Source of the DNA: Pirellula staleyi DSM 6068
GTDB taxonomy: Bacteria > Planctomycetota > Planctomycetia > Pirellulales > Pirellulaceae
Direction: 5' to 3'
Assembly: GCF_000025185.1 (NCBI RefSeq)
Contig: NC_013720.1
Location: 2,666,001 to 2,730,000 of the forward strand
DNA length: 64,000 nt
Shown: in pieces, positions 33,116 to 40,240 of the stretch
Numbering within the stretch: position 1 is the stretch's first letter
Layout: each line of letters starts with the position of its first letter
Translations under genes and position numbers: made by a program
Notes under the pieces: generated by a model
What the model saw: only the letters and a program-made list of their open reading frames with translations
What the model was told of the DNA's origin: nothing
The model's database searches: none

Positions 33116-35465
33116 TGGTGCCTTCGTCGTACGAAGCGGGACGAACTTGCGAATCGCGACGCGAACTTGTCGAGTTGCCCCGCAGTGGGTTGCTCGTGTT
33201 GCTCGAAGCGACCGACGACGAGCGTGGAGCAGCTGTTGCCGGACCAGTTGTAATCGGAGTTGGTCGAGCAGCCACCTGCGACTCGCGACGAGGTGCCATC
33301 ACCGCTTCGCTCGAGACCACTTTGGCCTTAGGCATCGTGCTGCGAGCTTCGGGCATCATCGGTTCCACTTCAGGGGTGGGAACTTCTTCGCTCTTGGGCA
33401 TGGCTGGCGTCGGTTCTGGAGTGGGGAGTTCTTCGTAGTACTCTTCGCCAGGAACTTGCAGCTGCATTCCTTCGATCGAAGGAGCCATCGATTCACCTGG
33501 TCCACGGCTGATCACGCTAGGACGGGTCCAGCCGTAGTCCATGTACAGGGCGGCATCACGTTCACGAGCTCGGCCAGTCGCATCCCAGTAGGCTTTGTCC
33601 GGCCAAGGGCCTTCTTCGAATGCAACGCCATTGTAATCCATGATCGAACCCTTGCGAGTGTGCACGTCGGCAATCGACTTGTTGTATTCGCACACAGCCG
33701 ACCAGAACGCTGCTTGACCTTGAGCACGACGACGTTGAGCTTCGAGCACCAGATCGAGCGGAGCTTTACCGCCACGATAGAGGGCTTCGACCGATTCGAC
33801 TTCTTTCTGCGAAGCGGCCCAGCGATTGGCGTTAGTTTGAGCCAATTGATAGTTCGCGTCGAGGTTACGAATAGCGCGGGTCAAACCGTGCGAAACGTCG
33901 AGTTCCATATCTTCGAGCAACGCTTGTTCGCGAGCCAGACGGAGCTGAGCATGGCGGACACCGGCGAGTTCACGACGGAAGCCGACAGGCATTGCATAGC
34001 TGAAGAACAAACCCCATTCCTGATAGTTGCCTTCGGTCAGTTCGTCCATGGCGGTCGAACCGACAGCTGGATAGTTCAGACCGTTGCGATCGGCGTTGAT
34101 CAGATCGTCGCCCAGACCAACCCATCGGTACATGGCACCGACGTCGAGCTGTGGCAGGAGCTGATTGCGAGCCCAGATCACTTCCAGTTCGCGTTGCTTG
34201 ATTTCCCAACGTTTGCCGATGAGTTCTGGTCGGCGAGCAATCGACTCGACGAGGATTTCGTTCCAGTCGAAGTTCACCTGAGCCAGGGTGGGCTCATCCT
34301 TCGGACGAATCAGGCGACCATCGGTGGCCGACAGACCCATCAGCAGGCGGAGTTCGTTTTCGTTGTTGTAGAGTTCGCGGAGAGCAGCTTCGACTTGGGC
34401 GCGGAAAGCAAAGTATTGTTCGCGAGCCTGTGCCTCTTGCTGAACAGGTTCGGTACCAGCTTGCCATTTGTCGTAGATGATGCGCCAGGTGACGAGCGAG
34501 CTATCACGACCAACCTTCGCGGTTTCGAGGTTGCGATAAGCGAGGTAGAGATCCCAGTAGCGGGTTTCGATGTTGTTGAGCATGTCTTGCAAGTTGGCCT
34601 GCAAGCTGCGGATTTCGATGTCGGTGCCGATACGAGCGATCGTCACAGGCATGCGATTGATCAGAGCACCACGACCACGGAGCAGCGGGTGACGAGCTTC
34701 GACTTCGAAGGCGGTGGTCCAAGTGCTTTCGAGTGGCTGAAAGCCGAGAGGACGGGTGAAGCCGCGGCTGTAGTTCGTGACGTTACGGAAAGCGAAGGTG
34801 GTGCCTTCAGCGGTCCGCTTCGAAACTTGCGAGGTGAGACCACCCGAGGTGGTTTCGACCTGTGGCAAACCGAACGCTTGTCCGGGGGGGATGTTTTGGG
34901 GGCGATCGCTGTGGCTGGCGATGGCACCGTTGCCGTCGTTGCCGACCACGCTCACCTGGGCATCGAATTCCGACAGAGCAGCTTCCACACCTTGGCGAAC
35001 GCCAGCGACACCCGCGTCGGTGCTTGGTCCGCTCGCCGAGTTGCCAGGGTTGCTTTCGGTGATGGCTGGGTCGTAGGTCGAAGCAAAAGCTCGGCTCACG
35101 CTGTTGAGTGTCAGCGAGCCTTCACCCGTGCCAGCGACTAGCTGACCACTCTGCAAGCGGACAGCTGTGCCGCCGCGAATGATTTTGCTGTTGGCCAGCG
35201 AGATTGAAACCACTTCCTCGAGCGAGAGTTCCCAAATTTCTTTGAACTCGGGATTGCTCAAGGTGAGCGGCTTCTCGGCGTGCTGCACTTCCGCCAGAGG
35301 CATCTGATCGACGTCAGGATGCTCCGTTTGGGTCGCCTTGTCGAGGAAGTGCGACATGTCGCCATCCTCGTGCAGGTAGAACGGTTGCGTTGGATGGCAA
35401 CCTGTCGCCCAAATGAGGAGACCGACTAAGAAGCAACGCAGGATGTGTGTTAACGGCCGGCTCAT
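33108..35465 (-). CDS. TolC-family outer membrane efflux lipoprotein
   Basis: A 785-residue protein with a lipoprotein signal (FLVGLLIWATGCHPTQ, lipid-attachment Cys23). Residues ~190-620 hold the two repeated TolC/OEP segments, visible as long amphipathic helices (NNIETRYWDLYLAYRNLETAKVGRDS, and later GLTRAIRNLDANYQLAQTN, and GKAPLDLVLEAQRRRAQGQAAF). It is larger than most TolC proteins because of a ~100-residue N-terminal domain and a Pro/Glu/Thr-rich tail from ~680. It would form a trimeric channel across the outer membrane. No pump component is adjacent. Confidence 0.87.
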   Translation of the reverse strand: MSRPLTHILRCFLVGLLIWATGCHPTQPFYLHEDGDMSHFLDKATQTEHPDVDQMPLAEVQHAEKPLTLSNPEFKEIWELSLEEVVSISLANSKIIRGGTAVRLQSGQLVAGTGEGSLTLNSVSRAFASTYDPAITESNPGNSASGPSTDAGVAGVRQGVEAALSEFDAQVSVVGNDGNGAIASHSDRPQNIPPGQAFGLPQVETTSGGLTSQVSKRTAEGTTFAFRNVTNYSRGFTRPLGFQPLESTWTTAFEVEARHPLLRGRGALINRMPVTIARIGTDIEIRSLQANLQDMLNNIETRYWDLYLAYRNLETAKVGRDSSLVTWRIIYDKWQAGTEPVQQEAQAREQYFAFRAQVEAALRELYNNENELRLLMGLSATDGRLIRPKDEPTLAQVNFDWNEILVESIARRPELIGKRWEIKQRELEVIWARNQLLPQLDVGAMYRWVGLGDDLINADRNGLNYPAVGSTAMDELTEGNYQEWGLFFSYAMPVGFRRELAGVRHAQLRLAREQALLEDMELDVSHGLTRAIRNLDANYQLAQTNANRWAASQKEVESVEALYRGGKAPLDLVLEAQRRRAQGQAAFWSAVCEYNKSIADVHTRKGSIMDYNGVAFEEGPWPDKAYWDATGRARERDAALYMDYGWTRPSVISRGPGESMAPSIEGMQLQVPGEEYYEELPTPEPTPAMPKSEEVPTPEVEPMMPEARSTMPKAKVVSSEAVMAPRRESQVAARPTPITTGPATAAPRSSSVASSNTSNPLRGNSTSSRRDSQVRPASYDEGTSE

Positions 35466-36020
35466 CGATTTCGCATTCCTGAAGAGTAGCGTGCGTGAGG
35501 TAGTTCGCAGCTACAGCCGCGGGATCGGTCAGGCAAAGCCCACTGCATCGCGAGGGTCTCGCAGGCTCGCCGGGCAATCGACCTGCAACTGCTCGAGAGC
35601 AGCGGCGAGTCGTGTTGTCCGTGCGGAGTTGCTGTGAAGCACTCGCGACGATCAGTTCCAAATTGTTCAGGCCCCCCTGAACGATCCCACTGCTAGCGAG
35701 CGACTACCTAGGTAGCCTCTCTCTGGGCATAGAAATCGGTAGCCTCAATATCGTCCTCCTAACCGGCAAACTTTGAGGAAACGTCATAATCCGAATAGTT
35801 TTCTGGATCGGTAAAGTTTGCGCAGATTTCCTGGTTGGGGGCTCGAAGTTGGGTTTGCGAGGTCTGCAAAGAATGGGTGGATAGCGGGTGCTCGCTTGGC
35901 GTGCAAACGGGCTGATTGGCCCGTCGATCCTTGCGAGCACTAATGAAAGTGGCTTCTACAAAAAAGTGAAGCCATGGGCCATGTCGAACGCCAGCTGGCC
36001 AGAAAGCTTTAGGCAGAGGT
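35466..36020. other. Non-coding region upstream of the TolC-like gene
   Basis: About 550 bases with no gene. It holds a perfect 12-bp palindrome CTACCTAGGTAG (35704-35715), two copies of GGTAGCCTC (35711-35719 and 35738-35746), and inverted arms GCAAACTTT / AAAGTTTGC (35766-35774 and 35813-35821). These could be operators, perhaps for the WYL regulator of the downstream leftward unit, but that is only a guess. Confidence 0.5.
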
Positions 36021-36076
36021 GCTAGCTGCCGCCATGCGATGCTGCTTGAGAGAAGCTGGCGGCTGTGGCTGCTAGC
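36021..36076 (-). other. Stem-loop at the end of the 36086 gene
   Basis: Inner arms GCCGCCA (36028-36034) and TGGCGGC (36057-36063) are perfect over 7 bp, framed by GCTAGC at 36021-36026 and 36071-36076. It lies just past the stop of the leftward gene, so it may stabilise or end that mRNA; there is no T-run. Confidence 0.4.
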
Positions 36077-36085
36077 GGTGAAAGC

Positions 36086-36562
36086 CTACAAGTACATTCC
36101 GACGTAGCCGCCGGTTTGCTCGGTTTGGGCTTCGAGCTTGGCAATGCGATCCTTGGCCTTCTGCAGGTCACCAGCTTCGATGTAGCGGTTGAACTCGTAC
36201 TTCACCGCCTGGACGACGGAGCCTTCCATCCAGTCGACGACAGGCTGAGTGAGCCAGTCGACGGTTTCGCGAATCAGTTCGATCTGCAGATCAGCCCGCT
36301 CGGTCTTGAGGTCGGTCTGATCGGTGATGACCGTTCCTTCGAACGTGTATTCCATCATGCCGAACTGTGGGTCGTTCGTGAGATGAAAGCGGCACTGGGC
36401 GTTGTAGAGATAGTAGGTGTTGTGCGAGCCATGTTTTTCGAAAGCTGCTTTCAGCCGCTCGCAGCGGGCGCGATACTTCGGTGAAGCGTCGATCGGAATA
36501 TCGAGCCGAGCCACGGTGCGAAGTGGCAAGCAGTCGAACGTAATTTCTACCCAGCGGTCCAT
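36086..36562 (-). CDS. Conserved soluble protein of unknown function
   Basis: A 158-residue protein starting MDRWVEITFDCLPLRTVARL. It continues with a YRARCERLKAAFEKHG helix, a beta segment (YYLYNAQCRFHLTND) and a C-terminal helical part (KAKDRIAKLEAQTEQTGG). The sequence looks like a planctomycete-conserved family, but no domain was recognised. The ATG at 36562 follows AAGGA by nine bases; a second ATG three codons upstream directly abuts that site and is less likely. Confidence 0.65.
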   Translation of the reverse strand: MDRWVEITFDCLPLRTVARLDIPIDASPKYRARCERLKAAFEKHGSHNTYYLYNAQCRFHLTNDPQFGMMEYTFEGTVITDQTDLKTERADLQIELIRETVDWLTQPVVDWMEGSVVQAVKYEFNRYIEAGDLQKAKDRIAKLEAQTEQTGGYVGMYL

Positions 36563-36656
36563 CGGCGGCATTCCTTCGAAGCAGCAGTCCCGCAGGCCTT
36601 GAGGCGTGAGACCGATTAATAGTTCCGAGGCTGTTTTCGGTTAGCCATGTAGCCAC

Positions 36657-36693
36657 AAAAATAGCCAGCGAGCTTGGTGGGGCTCACTGGCTA
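36657..36693 (-). terminator. Rho-independent terminator for the 36770-38731 gene
   Basis: Arms TAGCCAGCGAGC (36662-36673) and GCTCACTGGCTA (36682-36693) pair at 11 of 12 positions with an 8-base loop. In leftward transcription the stem is followed by TTTTT (A-run at 36657-36661 on the plus strand). Confidence 0.7.
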
Positions 36694-36769
36694 CTATTGT
36701 TGAGCGACTTTCTGCCTGAATCAACCCGAGCGCTGTGGAATCAAGCTCGGCGCTGAGAGCACGGCAGCA

Positions 36770-38731
36770 CTAGTTGGCGGCCACCGCTTCCGACGTAGTG
36801 GTGGCGGTGGTTGAAACTTCGTCGACTGCGGGCAACTGGGCAGCGACTGGCTTGGTTTCGGCAGCGGGAGTGGTTTCAGCAGCAGCTGGCAGATTCCAGC
36901 CGAGCGAGAGCCAGCCACCTTCCATTTTCAGTTCTTCGAGAGCGAGCTTCCCCGCTTTTTCCCAGCGTCCCTTGAGAGCGATTCCTTCGGAAGTGAAGTC
37001 CTGTTTGAACATCGCTTCGAATTTGCGTCGCAGGAAGGTTTTGAATGCAACTTGGGTTGGTCCCAGACGATCGCGGCCGAGGAAGGTGACTTCCACATCC
37101 CCTTGGCGAGTCAGTTTGGTCCCTTTCTCAGACTTTTCCACCTTATAGATGGCGGAGATCTCGATGGGCTCCGAGAACTTTTGATCGCCGCGGGTGAAGC
37201 GAGTGCCACGAATGGCCAACTTCAGGGCTTCGGTCGAAAACGTGGCACGAACCGGAGTCGCTTCGGCGAACGTGATCGACCATGGATCTTTGTCTTCGGT
37301 GATCTGCAGTTCTTCAGGAACTTCGGATTTGAGTTCGTCGGTGATGATTTCGACGAGCATTTCGTCGGTTAGCGTGACGCCACCGAGAACCGCTTCGCCG
37401 AAGTTGGTGACTACTGATTCGTGAGCAGCGACGGCTACGTCGTAGTCTGCTCCAGGAGCCGGAGCGGCTGTCGGAGCTCCGACTTGGCCTTTGCCGACTT
37501 GCTGGATCTTGGCGACGGCTCGATCCTTGAGGGTCGAGAACTGGAGTTTCTGAGGAAAACCGCCGCGACGTGTGAGTGGCTTGCGGAAGCGATTAATGAA
37601 CTTGTCGTTGTTTTCGGCGACGGTTTTCGAAGCCTGGTCGTTCATCTGGGCTTCGATGCGATCTTCAGCGTGGGCCGAAGCGATGGCTTCGCCTTGCGAC
37701 TTCTTCTTGTAGGCCTGCTTCCAGCCGATCTTTTCGACCAGATTGCACTTGGCACAAAGTCCGGTGAACGTGGTGCTGGTGGTGCAGCAGGCGGAGGCGA
37801 GTTCGTTACAGAGACCGGCGTCGGTCATGGTGAGGGTCGTGGTGGCCTTCACATTGGTAACACCGGTGCTCCAGATCGTAACGGGGCCGTTGTAGCCGAC
37901 GTTGTTCGAGGTGGCGGTGCCATCGAGATGAATCGCCATCTTGGCCGAGCTGTCGCTGGGGATAAACTCGAGCGAGGTTTTACCTTGCAGGCGAGCGGTA
38001 CCAACGATGTTGGTGCCGAGGATCACGTCGCGGACAGGGGTGACGCGATCGACCGGTTCTTCGATGCCGGCTGCGGCAAAACGCTTGGAAACCGAGGCGA
38101 CCAGATTCGTTTCGCTCAGCGAGGTTTGGATCAAGGCGACAAGTTTGGCATCTTGTCCACAAGCTTCGAGCCAGCCGAGGATTTGGCCAATTTCGAGTGC
38201 CAAGTCGGTGGTGGGAGCGGTTTTATAGGTCGCCAGGATCTCGCCGAGGCGGGTCATCTTGGCGGCATAGGTTTCGGCGAGCTTGGGATCGGCAGCGGCT
38301 GCCGAGAGGGCGGCGTAGTGGACCAGCGCGTCGCGGACAGCCGACATCGTGGGGCGTTCGATCCCCGGTTTGTTCGACTTGAATTTCGACAGCACCAGCG
38401 ACACATCGTCGGCTTTGGGAGCGGCGTCGCTCGTGGTGATGGCGGTGAGGGTTGGCCATTCGAGAAACGTGCGCCACTGGTCGCCGTTAGCCTTTCCGCT
38501 GGTGTCCAGCAGGGGGCTGAGGGTCTTCATGGCACCGATTAGCGATTTTTTTGCAGCGGCGACATGTTCGGCCGTGATAGGGACAAATTTGTCCTTGGCG
38601 GCAGCAACTTCGGCCACGAGGTCAGGAGGAGAGGTCTCAGCAGCGAGGGCCGAAACGGAGTTCAGTGCAATCAGAAATCCACCGAGGATTGCCAGCAAGT
38701 GGGCGAGAGAGGTTCGCTTGGCAATACGCAT
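36770..38731 (-). CDS. Large secreted protein of unknown function
   Basis: A 653-residue protein with a signal peptide (LLAILGGFLIALNSVSALAAE). It appears to have a helical N-terminal third and a middle region with a cysteine group (CNELASACC and GLCAKCNLVEK). The beta-rich C-terminal half includes VRATFSTEALKLAIRGTRF and VEVTFLGRDRLGPTQVAFKTFLRRKFE. The layout resembles planctomycete-specific exported proteins; no known family was recognised. AAGGAG nine bases before this ATG supports the start; the longer frame has a GTG and no site. Confidence 0.75.
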   Translation of the reverse strand: MRIAKRTSLAHLLAILGGFLIALNSVSALAAETSPPDLVAEVAAAKDKFVPITAEHVAAAKKSLIGAMKTLSPLLDTSGKANGDQWRTFLEWPTLTAITTSDAAPKADDVSLVLSKFKSNKPGIERPTMSAVRDALVHYAALSAAAADPKLAETYAAKMTRLGEILATYKTAPTTDLALEIGQILGWLEACGQDAKLVALIQTSLSETNLVASVSKRFAAAGIEEPVDRVTPVRDVILGTNIVGTARLQGKTSLEFIPSDSSAKMAIHLDGTATSNNVGYNGPVTIWSTGVTNVKATTTLTMTDAGLCNELASACCTTSTTFTGLCAKCNLVEKIGWKQAYKKKSQGEAIASAHAEDRIEAQMNDQASKTVAENNDKFINRFRKPLTRRGGFPQKLQFSTLKDRAVAKIQQVGKGQVGAPTAAPAPGADYDVAVAAHESVVTNFGEAVLGGVTLTDEMLVEIITDELKSEVPEELQITEDKDPWSITFAEATPVRATFSTEALKLAIRGTRFTRGDQKFSEPIEISAIYKVEKSEKGTKLTRQGDVEVTFLGRDRLGPTQVAFKTFLRRKFEAMFKQDFTSEGIALKGRWEKAGKLALEELKMEGGWLSLGWNLPAAAETTPAAETKPVAAQLPAVDEVSTTATTTSEAVAAN

Positions 38732-39098
38732 GTTGTTACGCTCCTTGTACTTAGGAATGCAGGTCCGCAAAAGTCCAGCTGCGGAAATGGGACCAGGCAC
38801 CCTCGATGAAAATGGCAGGTGAGCACGCACGACAGAAGTTCCGTCGCGGCGCTAGCTTGCTGCACAAACATGGTGCACGAACTAGTTCCACTCAAGTGCC
38901 TATCTTCCGTGGAGTCTCCTTTTTATGCAAGCCGAACAATCCTAATTATCGCGCTAGTTGACGCTAGCACTACCGCCTACCTATTGTGAAGCAGCGTTTT
39001 GTCGGCGGATTTCTCTCTAGTTTGCCCAGCTTCTGATCACGCGGGTGGCGCGAGATTGGCCTTACGGGCTTCCTGCAGTTAGAGACGGAGATCGAGCA
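38732..39098. other. Divergent intergenic region
   Basis: About 370 bases between two diverging genes. It holds the promoter-like site at 38958-38987 and a doubled CGCTAG word around 38952-38967. The leftward gene's ribosome binding site is at its left edge. Confidence 0.5.
38958..38987 (+). promoter_or_regulatory. Possible sigma-70-type promoter
   Basis: TTGACG (38958-38963), an 18-base spacer, then TATTGT (38982-38987). Both boxes are close to the -35 and -10 consensus and point at the gene starting at 39099. Planctomycete promoters are poorly defined, so this is tentative. Confidence 0.35.
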
Positions 39099-40040
39099 AT
39101 GGCGAAAGTCTGTTTCTTGGGTGGTGGTTTTGGGGTGAAGCAGTTCCTGAAGAGTGGGAGACTATTTAGCTGGGTAGGCGCGGCGGCGATGACACTCGCA
39201 CTTTTTTCCGCAGTTCCGCTCCGAGGGGACGAGCCTGAACAGCCGGCGATGCCGATCACTTGGAGGAGTGAATATCGAGATTCAATGGACCTGGCACGCA
39301 CCGATGGAAAAATGATGCTGCTTTGGTTCTACGACAAAGAAAAGGAAGCCGACTCGCGGAAATGGGAGCAGGAAGTGCTGGAATCGAAGAAGATTCGGCC
39401 ACTGCTCGATGAAATGGTGCTCGTGCGGGTTCCGACCGATCTGGAAGTCTCGATCAGCGGCACGAAACAAAAACTGCTGCACCACGTGGCGTTTGCGGAG
39501 ATGCTCCGCCATCCTGGGCTAGCGATGATCGACATGCGGAGGAAGGATAGTCCGTTTTATGGACTCGTCGTCACGGTCTTTCCGTTCAACCGAGGCCCGA
39601 TCGATGCCGAGAAACTGGAAGTGCTGCTGACACTCCCCGCCGGATCACTCACGCAGCGAACGATGATCTATGCCGTGCGGACGCATCGCGAGCGCCCTGA
39701 AAGCGCGAGTAGCGACACCAGTCATTTGCTCCTCGAGGAGACGCGAAAGCACAGCTTCCATCAAGCGAGCATCAATCTCCAAGGACATCACAACTGGGAG
39801 AACCGGTTTCATCAAATTAATGCGCAACTGCCCGCAGGACTGGTAGCAACGGAAGTTTGCGCGGAAAGTTGGCCCGGCCAAACGCTCGTCGAAGCGGCTG
39901 AAGAGTGCGTTCATAGCTGGCGACAGTCGCCTGGGCACTGGAGTTCAGTGCGCGAACGCCATCCCCTGTTTGGGTTCGATATCAAACGGGGACGCAACGG
40001 TGTGTGGTACGCCACCGGTATCTTCGCCAAGCGTCACTAA
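39099..40040 (+). CDS. Exported protein with thioredoxin-like and CAP-like regions
   Basis: A 313-residue protein with signal peptide (WVGAAAMTLALFSAVPLRG). Residues ~60-130 look like a thioredoxin-fold region (ARTDGKMMLLWFYDKEKEADSRKWEQEVLESKKIRPLLDEMVLVRV) in which the usual CXXC is absent. The last ~100 residues have the CAP/SCP pattern (a nearby HHNWENR, then EVCAE, AAEECVHSWRQSPGHWSSV, NGVWYATGIFA). CAP proteins include secreted proteins of several roles. The start was set at the ATG after a GGAG-containing stretch; a GTG 54 bases upstream lacks support. Both domain calls are by pattern. Confidence 0.65.
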   Translation: MAKVCFLGGGFGVKQFLKSGRLFSWVGAAAMTLALFSAVPLRGDEPEQPAMPITWRSEYRDSMDLARTDGKMMLLWFYDKEKEADSRKWEQEVLESKKIRPLLDEMVLVRVPTDLEVSISGTKQKLLHHVAFAEMLRHPGLAMIDMRRKDSPFYGLVVTVFPFNRGPIDAEKLEVLLTLPAGSLTQRTMIYAVRTHRERPESASSDTSHLLLEETRKHSFHQASINLQGHHNWENRFHQINAQLPAGLVATEVCAESWPGQTLVEAAEECVHSWRQSPGHWSSVRERHPLFGFDIKRGRNGVWYATGIFAKRH

Positions 40041-40240
40041 GTCGCCCGGTCGACGATACGATCGTTACAACGCGCACCATCTACGTGCGCGTGATGCTTT
40101 TCCTCACCGGAAGGTGTTGCGTTTTTGCTACATGTCGCCAAGAGCGTGCTAGGTTTTAGCGGATAGAGTGCCCGATCATCCTGCGCACAGGTATTGCGCC
40201 GTGACGATTGCGACAGCTATCCACTGGAACTGCTGCCGCC

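Noticed and set aside
33147-35141. 664-residue rightward open frame
   Set aside because: It lies wholly opposite the TolC-like gene, is out of keeping with any family and is rich in the residues expected from reading a GC-rich gene backwards.
37421-38542. 373-residue rightward open frame
   Set aside because: It is opposite the secreted 36770-38731 protein; it is Gly/Asp/Arg-rich without a family.
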